A DNA stretch of 64,000 nucleotides from Acinetobacter kookii (GTDB lineage Bacteria; Pseudomonadota; Gammaproteobacteria; Pseudomonadales; Moraxellaceae): positions 89,813 to 153,812 of the forward strand of contig NZ_FMYO01000007.1 in the NCBI RefSeq assembly GCF_900096895.1, read 5' to 3'. The translations under genes and the position numbers were made by a program. Under the pieces are notes generated by a model, which saw nothing but the letters and a program-made list of their open reading frames with translations, was not told the DNA's origin and did no database searches. The first letter of the stretch is position 1; every line of letters starts with the position of its first letter. Below are positions 49,382 through 58,090 of this stretch, one piece after another.

Positions 49382-49449
49382 TTTTTTTATGTTTGCGGCT
49401 GAGGAAATTTTAGTATGATGGTTCAAATTTCACTGAGCAGACTCAGCAG

Positions 49450-50352
49450 ATGCGTCTCGACTTTTTTGATTTGCAACTTTTCCTGAATATTGTAGATACG
49501 GGTAGTTTGACCAAGGGTGCAGAACGCTCCGCGATTTCCCTGCAAGCCGCCAGTGAGCGGATTAAAAAAATTGAACAGCAGTTTGCTGTGCATTTATTTA
49601 CCCGACATGCTTCCGGAGTCAAGCTCACCCTTGCTGGACAGGTGTTTGCCTCGCAGGCGCAGATACTGGTTCACCAGGCTCAACAATTGCAACAGCAGAT
49701 GCTGCCCTTCGCTACGGGCGCGCAAAGTGCAATGACGCTGTGGTGTAATTCCTCGGCTCAAAGTGAATATCTTCCCCTGCTTTTACCCTCTTATTTGCTT
49801 GAAAACCCCAATATCCAGATTGAGCTAAAAGAAGCGGAAAGTAACGACATTATTCAGGCACTGGAAAATGGAAGCGCACAGCTCGGCTTGATTTCAGGTT
49901 TTTTTAATTCAAAAAAGTTACAGACCTTGGAGTTTTCCGATGATCCGCTGGTATTGATTTGCCCCATGGATCATGAACTGCAGCAGCAAGCAGCCCTGCA
50001 ATTAGCCGATGTGCTGAATTATCCCTTTGTCGGCCTGATGCAATATCATTCCTTGCAGCAATCAATCGAAACCCAAGCCAAATTACTGGGCTGTTCGATT
50101 CAGTACCGTTTACGCTTACCCAATTTTGCTGCGATTGCCCAGGTCGTTGCCAATGGCGTCGGGATTGCCATCATGCCGAAACGCGCAGCCAATCGTTTAC
50201 AGTCAGTTTATTCTTTTCAGCAAATTGAACTGACTGGAGACTGGGCCAATCGCAAGCTGTTACTGGCAGCAAAAAACTTTGATGCTTTGCCCGTCGCTTA
50301 TCAACATTTCAGCCAGTTTTTAGTTTCCCATACATCCAGATTGCCGAGTTAA
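49450..50352 (+). CDS. LysR-family transcriptional regulator
   Basis: 300 residues with an N-terminal HTH (LDFFDLQLFLNIVDTGSLTKGAERSAISLQAASERIKKIE region, about 2-60) and a C-terminal LysR substrate-binding domain (about 88-290; CNSSAQSEYLPLLLPSYLLENPNIQIEL). It is convergent with the TSUP permease gene. It lies 104 bases after the NCS2 permease, beyond its terminator. A target cannot be assigned. Confidence 0.9.
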   Translation: MRLDFFDLQLFLNIVDTGSLTKGAERSAISLQAASERIKKIEQQFAVHLFTRHASGVKLTLAGQVFASQAQILVHQAQQLQQQMLPFATGAQSAMTLWCNSSAQSEYLPLLLPSYLLENPNIQIELKEAESNDIIQALENGSAQLGLISGFFNSKKLQTLEFSDDPLVLICPMDHELQQQAALQLADVLNYPFVGLMQYHSLQQSIETQAKLLGCSIQYRLRLPNFAAIAQVVANGVGIAIMPKRAANRLQSVYSFQQIELTGDWANRKLLLAAKNFDALPVAYQHFSQFLVSHTSRLPS

Positions 50353-50384
50353 AAACTTTTGCTCAGATGGCTTTATTGCTGACT

Positions 50385-51131
50385 TTAAAGCAGACCCAAC
50401 TGATGCAGCACCATATAACCACCAAAAATGACCAGCCCGCAAAAGAATACTTTACGAAATTTTTGTTCGGGAATGCGATAGCGAATTTTGGTTCCCACCC
50501 ACATTCCCACCAAGGCTGGAAGCAGGGCAATAAATGACATCTTATAGTCCATAGGAATATTTTCTACCGGATGCTGATGCAGAAATACCGCCAGACAAAT
50601 CGTGGAGGTGGTAAAGGCCAAACCCAGCGACTGCACCAGGTCATCACGTTTAAGATGTAGCGATTGCAAGTAAGGCACCACAGGAATCACGACCACACCG
50701 GTAGCGACTGTGAGTGCCCCGCCCAAATACCCCATAATCGGAGATAACCATTTTTCATGCGCGGCCAGATTGGGCATGTTCTTGGCAAATAGACCGTACA
50801 AGCCATACAAGGCCAGCATTCCGCCGAGCAGCGCCTCACTCTGAAATTCTCCATGTCCTAGGGTAGGAAAAATACTCCAGATGGAACCAACCACAATGCC
50901 CAGCAACAACGGCCAAAAGCGACGAACCAGTTTCAGCACCTGACCTTCAGCAAACAGTTGCCAAAAATTGGTCACCATCGACGGTACGATCAACAAGGTG
51001 GCTGCTTGAAAGGGACTGATAAAAATCGTCAGCAAACCCATGGAAACCGCAGGCAAACCGAGTCCAATGGTGCCTTTAATCATGCCTGCAATGGCAAACA
51101 CCCCAATCACAAAGCCAATCATATTCAACAC
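50385..51131 (-). CDS. TSUP-family sulfite exporter/permease-like protein
   Basis: A 248-residue TauE/SafE-type membrane protein with about eight spans and the twofold repeated motif (IKGTIGLGLPAVSMGLL in the first half, GYLGGALTVATGVVVIPVVPYL in the second). The family moves sulfite, sulfoacetate or other small organic anions; the substrate here is unknown. It converges on the LysR gene with a gap of 32 bases and no obvious terminator. Confidence 0.85.
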   Translation of the reverse strand: MLNMIGFVIGVFAIAGMIKGTIGLGLPAVSMGLLTIFISPFQAATLLIVPSMVTNFWQLFAEGQVLKLVRRFWPLLLGIVVGSIWSIFPTLGHGEFQSEALLGGMLALYGLYGLFAKNMPNLAAHEKWLSPIMGYLGGALTVATGVVVIPVVPYLQSLHLKRDDLVQSLGLAFTTSTICLAVFLHQHPVENIPMDYKMSFIALLPALVGMWVGTKIRYRIPEQKFRKVFFCGLVIFGGYMVLHQLGLL

Positions 51132-51617
51132 CCGTTAAATTTTAAGCTGATCATAGGTGACGCAGAGCCCTTTAAAAATCACTATTTTCCAGAGTAAGCC
51201 TCAAGAAAAAGTTGAGGCTGTTGAGGCGAAGGAATATTAAAAAAGGGCTCTAAATATGACAAAATGTTAATTATTGATTAACAATTGAGCAATTAATTGC
51301 ATGTTTACATAAAAATTCCATCAATTAATAACATATTATTAAGTTTTTCTTAACTGTATGATTTATGAACTATCTTGGGTTTATTTTTTGCCCCGATTGC
51401 AGCAATTTCAGCGCTTTTTTCAGCCTAAAACGGTCTTTTTTTAATCTAAAACGGGTGGATTTTTAAACAAAAGCTCTTTAAAGTACGCGCTTCGCATGAA
51501 TGGGCTATGTAATAACATAGCATTTGTACCATTGAGAGAAAAAATATTCGGGTTTTAGTTCTGAAAATGCTGTCTATTTTTTCTAAAAGCAATTGAAGAT
51601 AAGGTAGAGATTGAAGA
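51132..51617. other. AT-rich intergenic region upstream of the orphan amidase candidate
   Basis: No gene. It contains a seven-base hairpin GCCTCAA/TTGAGGC (51198-51218) with an extra TTGAGGC copy at 51221, a self-complementary CAATTAATTG near 51290, and two copies of CTAAAACGG about 30 bases apart near 51426 and 51452. It must contain the promoters of the leftward TSUP gene and the rightward amidase-like gene. Confidence 0.45.
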
Positions 51618-52106
51618 ATGATTTATGATGGACATCATAGCAATATGATTAACACTGCAGATCAGAATACTGCAGTAATCTCCCAAAATTTCCAGAAAAA
51701 CCAGGCAGGTTCAGGCGCTAAAAATTCCAAAAATAAAGGCATTCCCTATCTGGATGTACGTAAATTCACACAGAAGCTACATAGCATGTCGTCAGCGACC
51801 AGTACCAAAAAATGTGCACGGAGTATCCGGATTGCATTGCAGTCTGCAGGTGCCCGAATTTTGAATCATCCGGTGGCAGCGGCAGATTGGGGACATACCC
51901 TCCAAACCATTGGCTATAAAAAAATCAATCCATCTTTTGATAATCCGAAAGAAGGCGATATTTATATTATCCACAGAACCCAAAAGCACATTTATGGCCA
52001 TATTGCTGCCTATACCGGCCGTCAATGGGTGTCTGATTTCAGGCAAAAAAGCCATGCCGTCTATAAGAATGATCAGGTTCGCTATACTTATTACCGCCTG
52101 GCGTAA
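51618..52106 (+). CDS. NlpC/P60-CHAP-like amidase candidate (orphan)
   Basis: 162 residues, basic, no signal peptide. The first 40 residues are polar and low in complexity. After that comes a papain-like layout: Cys66 followed by an alpha-helix (CARSIRIALQSAG), GDIYII (113-118), His128 in YGHIAAY, and Asp140 in WVSDF. These are the Cys/His/Asp positions expected of NlpC/P60 or CHAP peptidoglycan amidases. The same layout is used by some type VI secretion amidase effectors and by phage lysins. No immunity gene, VgrG, PAAR or phage gene is adjacent. Terminator directly after. Family call is by motif only. Confidence 0.6.
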   Translation: MIYDGHHSNMINTADQNTAVISQNFQKNQAGSGAKNSKNKGIPYLDVRKFTQKLHSMSSATSTKKCARSIRIALQSAGARILNHPVAAADWGHTLQTIGYKKINPSFDNPKEGDIYIIHRTQKHIYGHIAAYTGRQWVSDFRQKSHAVYKNDQVRYTYYRLA

Positions 52107-52123
52107 TAGATAGACTTCAGCCC

Positions 52124-52147
52124 TAAGACACCTGTTCAGGTGTCTTA
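52124..52147 (+). terminator. Terminator after the amidase-like gene
   Basis: Eleven-base-pair perfect stem TAAGACACCTG and CAGGTGTCTTA with a two-base centre, followed by TTTTTTT. It also lies just past the stop of the leftward chorismate mutase gene. Confidence 0.88.
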
Positions 52148-52175
52148 TTTTTTTATAGACGTTAACAGGGGAAAA

Positions 52176-52484
52176 TTAAGGGCGAAATTCTCGCAATTCA
52201 CGCTGAATAAAACGCTGGATCATTTCACGATATAAGTGTTCCACCAGATCCGGATCGGTGCCCAGGTCCAGTGCCTGTGCTCGTACTTTCTGAATGACCT
52301 GTTCTACCCGCTCAGGTGATTGTACGTCCTGTACAGTTCGCTTAAAACGCGCAGCCTGATCGACATAAAATTGACGGGTGGCAATCATTTCAATGAGTGC
52401 GGTATCAATGGCATCAATCTGTGCACGGGCTTGTTCTAAAGACTCACATTTCTCTTTCTTCATCTTTGCTGTCATCATTTTCAC
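52176..52484 (-). CDS. Chorismate mutase, AroQ type
   Basis: A free-standing AroQ-fold mutase of up to 102 residues, chorismate to prephenate. Motifs: ARAQIDAIDTALIEMIATRQFYVDQAARFKR with the catalytic Arg/Lys residues, then SPERVEQVIQKVRAQA and EMIQRFIQRELRE. It resembles the PchB/monofunctional group and has no fused dehydratase domain. Its 5' end overlaps the upstream gene by 41 bases in another frame. A start at 52463 (MKKEKCES) is also possible. Confidence 0.82.
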   Translation of the reverse strand: MKMMTAKMKKEKCESLEQARAQIDAIDTALIEMIATRQFYVDQAARFKRTVQDVQSPERVEQVIQKVRAQALDLGTDPDLVEHLYREMIQRFIQRELREFRP

Positions 52485-53754
52485 TTTTATATTGGTCTTC
52501 TAAGACATTACTAAAAATACTTTCGATCATCCAGACCCGGTACAGGCTATTAAACACATAACTTTGACCATCAATGCGCAGTTCGAGCACAGGAAAATCG
52601 GGCTGAGACTTCATTTCACAGAGTATGTCATTTTGTTTTAATTTGGCAGCAATATCTTCAGTGCTCAGTTCATTGATCTCTAAATCACGCTTGATCTGGT
52701 CAAAATGCGACCTGAATGACAGGTCTTTGCCTTTGGTCCAGACTGCCTGCAAAATGCTGTACATGGCTTCCACACGCCGCTCTTCAGGCACGCTATAAAA
52801 CAGTTTCGCCATCTCATAAGTTGCCTGCTGGGTAGGACGGCAAAATGGGGTAAATTTCACTTCGGTACGTTTGGACAAACGGGTCGCCAGCCCCCAGTCA
52901 AACAGGTCGCGTCCATGATAGGACAGTGGGTAAACATTCAGGTGAATATTATAAAAATTGGCCAGCTCTTCTTTAATATAGGCCAATAATAGCCAGGAGA
53001 TCGGATCTTCCAGGGCAATATATAAATCCAGTTCCGGATCCAGCGCCTGAATTTCGTTCAGTTCTTCGGCATCACTAATCAGGTGTTCACGCCATTCAAT
53101 ATGGTTAATCAGGAAAATCGGATTGTCGGTCAGCAATTTTTGTTGTTTTAGACGGCGGGTCAGACGCAGCAGATCATCCACCGCATGATATTTGCGTCCA
53201 CCAAATTCAAAGTAACTGACCAGCACTTCGGCATCGTTAAAAATCCGTTCCGGAAAGTTTTGCGCTGGATGATGGCGGCTGGCCATGGCGTGCAAGGTAC
53301 GTAATTTTCCATACTGTTTTTGCCACAGCATGTGGAACACGTCTTCAAGTAAATACAGGAAATCTTGGCCGCGTAACGGCGTATTGCGAAGGATGGTTTC
53401 TGCTTGAGTGATGGCCTCAAGCGGCGGTTGTTCTGGGGTTTCATGGAAACTAAAGCGATGCTGTTTAGAGAGAATTTTGGCATCGTTGAGGCAGTAATTT
53501 TGCCACTCCATTTTTGACATGTTATTGGGAGGTTCTGCCGTTCGGCTGGAAATGATCACCTTTAAGGGTTTGATCTCATCACTCAAGATTTCTTCAAGTT
53601 CAGGTAACTGCTGTGCAGCCAGATAGCTATAGACATCATCCAGACGCAAGTGGATGGTTAAACCCTGCTCCGTAGATAATTCCACCTGACGGGTCGGCTT
53701 TTGGTAAAACCAACTCGATCGAAGTGGATCAAACCAACGGCGTAACAGTGACAT
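52444..53754 (-). CDS. DsbA-fold (HCCA isomerase-like) protein of unknown function
   Basis: A 436-residue cytoplasmic protein, about twice the length of a DsbA domain. The second half (about 215-410: LDLYIALEDPISWLLLAYIKEELANFYNIHLNVYPLSYHG and ATYEMAKLFYSVPEERRVEAMYSILQAVWTKGKDL) matches the 2-hydroxychromene-2-carboxylate isomerase/kappa-GST branch. The first half (about 25-200) is a weaker copy of the same layout. No CxxC is present, so a redox role like DsbA is unlikely. It overlaps the chorismate mutase gene. Function not known. Confidence 0.7.
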   Translation of the reverse strand: MSLLRRWFDPLRSSWFYQKPTRQVELSTEQGLTIHLRLDDVYSYLAAQQLPELEEILSDEIKPLKVIISSRTAEPPNNMSKMEWQNYCLNDAKILSKQHRFSFHETPEQPPLEAITQAETILRNTPLRGQDFLYLLEDVFHMLWQKQYGKLRTLHAMASRHHPAQNFPERIFNDAEVLVSYFEFGGRKYHAVDDLLRLTRRLKQQKLLTDNPIFLINHIEWREHLISDAEELNEIQALDPELDLYIALEDPISWLLLAYIKEELANFYNIHLNVYPLSYHGRDLFDWGLATRLSKRTEVKFTPFCRPTQQATYEMAKLFYSVPEERRVEAMYSILQAVWTKGKDLSFRSHFDQIKRDLEINELSTEDIAAKLKQNDILCEMKSQPDFPVLELRIDGQSYVFNSLYRVWMIESIFSNVLEDQYKSENDDSKDEEREM

Positions 53755-53773
53755 GAGATCAGCCTCGAAAAAA

Positions 53774-53798
53774 AAACCCTTGTGTGCTACAAGGGTTT
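53774..53798 (-). terminator. Terminator of the ilvD gene at 53825-55510
   Basis: Ten-base-pair perfect stem AAACCCTTGT and ACAAGGGTTT with a five-base loop. On the minus strand it is followed by nine T. Confidence 0.92.
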
Positions 53799-53824
53799 AT
53801 AACAATTTGTTAGGTAATGATCAA

Positions 53825-55510
53825 TTATACATCTAAATTTAGATCGGTCACTGCCCCTTTTTCCGCACCTGTGGTCAATTTGGCAAACTTCGCCAAAGCA
53901 CCATAGCGATAATTCGGTTCAGGCTTGACCCAGGCCGCTTTACGCGCTGCTAGTTCTTCATCGGAAATATGCAGCGTCATCTCACGGGTTTCGGCATTAA
54001 TGGAAATTTTATCGCCATTTTTCACCAGACCAATCGGTCCGCCTTCATAAGCTTCAGGAGTCACATGACCAATTACAAAGCCATGACTGCCTCCTGAAAA
54101 ACGGCCATCGGTGAGTAATGCCACCGATTTTCCTAAACCTTTACCAATAATGGCCGAGGTCGGTTTCAGCATTTCCGGCATGCCGGGTCCACCTTTCGGC
54201 CCTTCACCACGAATCACCACCACTTCACCTTCCTGCACTTCACCATCCAGAATACCGCGCATGGCACCAATTTCACCTTCAAACACGCGTGCCGGACCTT
54301 CAAAATACAGCCCTTCTTTACCGGTAATTTTTGCTACCGCACCGGTCGGTGACAGGTTGCCTTTTAGCACCACCAGATGCGAGTCTTTTTTAATCGGGGC
54401 ATCAAAGGGCAGAATAATTTGCTGACCTTCCGGATAATCCTCGACATCCGCCAGGTTTTCTGCCAGGGTTTTACCGGTGACAGTCATACAGGAACCGTCC
54501 AGCATGCCGGCATCCAGCATGCGTTTCATCAGCGGTTGAATCCCGCCAATCGCAATCAGTTCCGACATCAGGTATTTACCGGATGGACGCACATCGGCCA
54601 CCACCGGAATGTCCTTGCCAATGCGCACAAAATCATCCAAGGACAGTTCCACCCCGGCCGTATGTGCCATGGCCAGTAAATGCAGCACGCCATTGGTCGA
54701 ACCACCCAGTGCAATCAGCACTTTAATGGAATTTTCAAACGCTGCCTTGGTCATGATGTCACGCGGTTTAATGTCCAGACGTAACAGATTCATCACCGCT
54801 TCACCTGCACGCAGACAGTCGATTTTTTTCTCTTCAGATACCGCTTCCTGCGCCGATGAGCCCGGCAGGCTCATGCCAAGTGCTTCAATGGCAGATGCCA
54901 TCGAGTTGGCGGTATACATGCCGCCACAGGAACCTGGACCCGGCAGTGCCACTTCTTCAATCTGCTTGACCTGAATTTCGTTGATTTCGCCTTTGGCATG
55001 CTGGCCCACCGCCTCAAACACGGAAATCATGTCGGTATGGCCAGCACCCGGTTTAATGGTTCCACCATAAATAAACAGCCCCGGGCGATTTAAACGCGCC
55101 AGTCCCATAATGCAGCCCGGCATGTTCTTGTCACAGCCGCCAATCGCAATCACGCCGTCATAGGCCTGACAACCCACCACCGCTTCAATGGAGTCGGCAA
55201 TAATTTCACGTGACAGCAATGAGTATTTCATGCCTTCGGTACCATTCGAGATCCCGTCTGAAATGGTAATGGTATTGAAGATAATGCCCTTGCCATTTGC
55301 GGCATTCACGCCTTTTTCCACTTCACGCGCCAAGCCATCGATATGCATATTGCACGGCGTGACATTGGCCCAAGTTGAGGCAATGCCAATAAAAGGACGG
55401 CTAAAGTCGGCATCTTTAAAACCGGTGGCACGCATCATGGAACGTGCCGGTGCATTTTCAATCCCTTCATAAACGGGTGCTGAATGTTCGCGGATATTGT
55501 CTTTACTCAT
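53825..55510 (-). CDS. ilvD: Dihydroxy-acid dehydratase, short subclass
   Basis: Dehydrates dihydroxy-isovalerate and dihydroxy-methylvalerate in branched-chain amino acid synthesis. 561 residues from the ATG at 55510 ([10 protein letters not shown]), with AAGGAAG upstream; the longer frame lacks a ribosome site. Fe-S ligand regions are [10 protein letters not shown] and [12 protein letters not shown], and [15 protein letters not shown] is the conserved C-terminal block. [19 protein letters not shown] is typical of the shorter subclass found in plants, cyanobacteria and actinobacteria, reported to carry an oxygen-stable [2Fe-2S] cluster. A second, E. coli-type gene lies upstream. Confidence 0.93.
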   Translation of the reverse strand: MSKDNIREHSAPVYEGIENAPARSMMRATGFKDADFSRPFIGIASTWANVTPCNMHIDGLAREVEKGVNAANGKGIIFNTITISDGISNGTEGMKYSLLSREIIADSIEAVVGCQAYDGVIAIGGCDKNMPGCIMGLARLNRPGLFIYGGTIKPGAGHTDMISVFEAVGQHAKGEINEIQVKQIEEVALPGPGSCGGMYTANSMASAIEALGMSLPGSSAQEAVSEEKKIDCLRAGEAVMNLLRLDIKPRDIMTKAAFENSIKVLIALGGSTNGVLHLLAMAHTAGVELSLDDFVRIGKDIPVVADVRPSGKYLMSELIAIGGIQPLMKRMLDAGMLDGSCMTVTGKTLAENLADVEDYPEGQQIILPFDAPIKKDSHLVVLKGNLSPTGAVAKITGKEGLYFEGPARVFEGEIGAMRGILDGEVQEGEVVVIRGEGPKGGPGMPEMLKPTSAIIGKGLGKSVALLTDGRFSGGSHGFVIGHVTPEAYEGGPIGLVKNGDKISINAETREMTLHISDEELAARKAAWVKPEPNYRYGALAKFAKLTTGAEKGAVTDLNLDV

Positions 55511-55663
55511 TGGTTTCTTCCTTGGCGATGACCGATTTTCAGCTTCAGTCTTTGGCAATTTATTCTAAGATCATTGTATAGAAATACCACTCGTGAAGAA
55601 AACATATACTCCAGATAAACTCATATCAGATTGAATATTCAAGAACTTAAAATATTAATCGTG

Positions 55664-55782
55664 ACAGGTGACAGGATGTCACCTGTTGTGCTGTGGTATA
55701 GGGATATACCATCAGCACAACAAAGGCTTTTTGTTACTTTTGAGCCTTCAAAAGTAAAACATCGTCTACGCAATGCTATTGC
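55664..55782. repeat. Chain of four hairpins, candidate intergenic repeat or structured RNA
   Basis: Hairpin 1: ACAGGTGACA-GGA-TGTCACCTGT at 55664-55686, perfect. Hairpin 2: 55687-55719, TGTGCTG and TGGTATA pairing with TATACCA and CAGCACA across a GGGA loop with one bulged T. Hairpin 3: TTACTTTTGA-GCCT-TCAAAAGTAA at 55734-55757, perfect. Hairpin 4: GCAAT-GCT-ATTGC at 55770-55782, perfect. Four in a row in 119 bases is far above what a random intergenic region would give. Its composition is less AT-rich than its flanks. I suspect a mobile or dispersed repeat. Confidence 0.6.
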
Positions 55783-55830
55783 AAGAGTACAAAGTAAAAT
55801 GCGACCGTGCTATTTTCAATAATCAATAAA

Positions 55831-55854
55831 AAAGCACCCCATCTGGAGTGCTTT
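55831..55854 (-). terminator. Terminator of the ilvD gene at 55878-57707
   Basis: Stem AAAGCACCCC and GGAGTGCTTT (one G/T-type mismatch) with an ATCT loop; on the minus strand it continues into TTTT ATTG. Confidence 0.85.
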
Positions 55855-55877
55855 CTAAAATTTGTAAAAACTACAAA

Positions 55878-57707
55878 TTAAATTTCACGTACCGCACCTT
55901 TCGCAGCACTTGTAGTATGCATGGCATAGGCTTTCAGGGCTTTGGAAATTTTACGTGGACGCTCTTCCACTGGATGCCAGCCTTTCGCTTCTTGCGCTTC
56001 ACGGCGAGCTGCCATGGTGGCTTCATCTACAGCCAGGTTGATGGTACGGTTTGGAATATCGATTTCGATTAAATCGCCATCTTCAACCAGACCAATAGCA
56101 CCGCCCTCAGCCGCTTCTGGAGACACGTGACCAATCGACAGACCTGATGAACCGCCAGAGAAACGGCCGTCAGTCAGCAAGGCACATTCCTTACCCAAAC
56201 CTTTCGATTTCAGGTAACTGGTTGGGTACAGCATTTCCTGCATGCCCGGACCGCCACGTGGACCTTCATAACGAATCACCACCACATCGCCAGCTTTAAT
56301 TTCGTTGCCTAAAATCGCCTCTACCGCAGAATCCTGGCTTTCAAACACACGGGCAGTACCATTGAATTTCAGAATCGAGTCATCTACACCGGCAGTTTTG
56401 ACGATACAGCCATCCAGCGCAATGTTGCCGTAAAGCACAGCCAGACCACCGTCTTTCGAGAAAGCGTGTTCTGCATTACGGATCACGCCATTTTCACGGT
56501 CGCCATCTAAACGTGAGTAGTAACGGTCTTGCGAGAAAGCCGTTTGCGTTGGTACGCCGCCCGGTGCTGAACGGAAGAATTGATACACTTCTTCATTTTC
56601 AGTACGGATGATGTCCCATTTGTCCAAAGCATCTTTCAGGGTTGCTTCGTGGACTGTACCGACTGAGGTATCCAGCAAACCGGCACGATCCAATTCACCC
56701 AGAATCGACATAATGCCGCCGGCACGGTGCACATCTTCCATATGCACATCATTTTTCGCCGGAGCAACTTTACACAGTACCGGCACTTTACGAGACAAAC
56801 GGTCGATATCATCCATGGTGAAATCAACGCCTGCTTCATTGGCAGCTGCCAGCAAGTGCAGCACGGTATTGGTTGAACCGCCCATGGCGATGTCCAGCGT
56901 CATGGCATTTTCATAGGATGCTTTGGTCACCATTGAACGTGGCAGTACGCTGTAATCGTCCTGTTCATAATGACGTTTAGCCAGCTCCACAATTAACGAG
57001 CCTGCACGTTCAAACAGTTTTTTACGGTTTGCGTGAGTTGCCAGTGTCGAACCATTACCCGGTAAAGACAGACCCAATGCTTCAGTCAAACAGTTCATCG
57101 AGTTGGCAGTGAACATGCCTGAACATGAACCACAGGTTGGGCAGGCAGAACGTTCGTATTCCGCCACTTCTTCGTCGGTATAGTTGTCATCTGCCGCCAC
57201 GATCATGGCGTCGATCAGGTCGATGGCTTTGTCGTTACCACGGATTTTAACTTTACCCGCTTCCATTGGGCCACCAGACACGAATACTACCGGAATGTTC
57301 AGGCGCATCGCAGCCATCAGCATTCCCGGGGTGATTTTGTCACAGTTGGAAATACACACCATGGCATCGGCACAGTGCGCGCTGACCATGTATTCAACCG
57401 AGTCAGCAATCAGGTCACGTGAAGGCAGTGAATACAACATGCCGTCATGACCCATCGCAATGCCGTCATCGACGGCAATGGTATTAAATTCTTTGGCCAC
57501 ACCACCTGACGCTTCAATTTGACGAGCCACGAGTTGACCAAGGTCTTTTAAATGAACGTGACCTGGAACAAATTGCGTGAATGAGTTGACGACGGCAATA
57601 ATCGGTTTACCGAAGTCTTCATCTTTCATCCCAGTTGCGCGCCATAAGCCACGCGCACCCGCCATGTTTCTTCCGTGTGTCGATGTTTTTGAACGATAGT
57701 CAGGCAT
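55878..57707 (-). CDS. ilvD: Dihydroxy-acid dehydratase, E. coli-type
   Basis: Same reaction as the neighbour at 53825. 609 residues from the ATG at 57707 ([14 protein letters not shown]), close to the E. coli length of 616. Fe-S ligand regions are [10 protein letters not shown] and [33 protein letters not shown] is typical of the long, [4Fe-4S], oxygen-sensitive subclass, and [15 protein letters not shown] is at the C-terminus. Upstream in-frame ATG at 57755 has no ribosome site. The two dehydratases differ throughout, so they are not a recent duplication. Confidence 0.95.
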   Translation of the reverse strand: MPDYRSKTSTHGRNMAGARGLWRATGMKDEDFGKPIIAVVNSFTQFVPGHVHLKDLGQLVARQIEASGGVAKEFNTIAVDDGIAMGHDGMLYSLPSRDLIADSVEYMVSAHCADAMVCISNCDKITPGMLMAAMRLNIPVVFVSGGPMEAGKVKIRGNDKAIDLIDAMIVAADDNYTDEEVAEYERSACPTCGSCSGMFTANSMNCLTEALGLSLPGNGSTLATHANRKKLFERAGSLIVELAKRHYEQDDYSVLPRSMVTKASYENAMTLDIAMGGSTNTVLHLLAAANEAGVDFTMDDIDRLSRKVPVLCKVAPAKNDVHMEDVHRAGGIMSILGELDRAGLLDTSVGTVHEATLKDALDKWDIIRTENEEVYQFFRSAPGGVPTQTAFSQDRYYSRLDGDRENGVIRNAEHAFSKDGGLAVLYGNIALDGCIVKTAGVDDSILKFNGTARVFESQDSAVEAILGNEIKAGDVVVIRYEGPRGGPGMQEMLYPTSYLKSKGLGKECALLTDGRFSGGSSGLSIGHVSPEAAEGGAIGLVEDGDLIEIDIPNRTINLAVDEATMAARREAQEAKGWHPVEERPRKISKALKAYAMHTTSAAKGAVREI

Positions 57708-58090
57708 TGTGTTATTCCAACAAAGTTTGTGCTTGAGTTGAATGAGCTCATTCACTCTGGCGAAATCTTACAGATCGAGAGCATGAAATCAGTCGAATTT
57801 CGAACCTATCATACACCAAGCCATTGTTTTTCAAGAGGGCATTTTCATCTTAGATATGGGCAGATGGGTCTATAAATTGAACTTCGTGATTTGACGACAA
57901 AAATCTTTAACTGAAATCTACTATACCGCCATCCCTGGTCAGACAATGCAAAACTTTCATGAATAATTTTTAAATTTTGCATAATTTTTTTTTATAAAAA
58001 TAGGCTTCTTCGGTCTGTGTTAAGACTCAATTTAGGTGAATAAATGCTTTTGCCTTATAATAGGCATCACGTTTATTTGGAAGCTTTTGT
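57708..58090. promoter_or_regulatory. Divergent promoter region between ilvD and fmt
   Basis: No gene. Near the right end a TATAAT at 58056-58061 lies about 30 bases before the fmt start with a weak TTAGGT 18 bases upstream, a possible fmt promoter. The left part must hold the ilvD promoter; no leader peptide, T-box or attenuator was recognised. The middle (57940-58010) is AT-rich with T and A runs. Confidence 0.4.

Larger units (their letters stand above)
55511..55877. other. Intergenic region between the two ilvD genes
   Basis: Contains, from the right, the terminator of the E. coli-type ilvD gene (55831-55854), a chain of four perfect or near-perfect hairpins (55664-55782, separate entry) and the leader of the second ilvD gene. 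A 63-codon open frame on the plus strand (55631-55822) runs through the hairpins and is not believed to be a gene. Confidence 0.6.

Noticed and set aside
55631..55822. 63-codon open frame on the plus strand between the ilvD genes
   Set aside because: It runs through four hairpins, has no ribosome-binding site and no protein-like composition; the structure is explained at nucleotide level.
53825..57707. Recent tandem duplication of ilvD
   Set aside because: The two proteins differ in length and in the residues around the cluster ligands, so they represent separate subclasses.
57708..58090. Leader-peptide attenuator or T-box before ilvD
   Set aside because: No short reading frame rich in Ile/Leu/Val and no T-box consensus were found.
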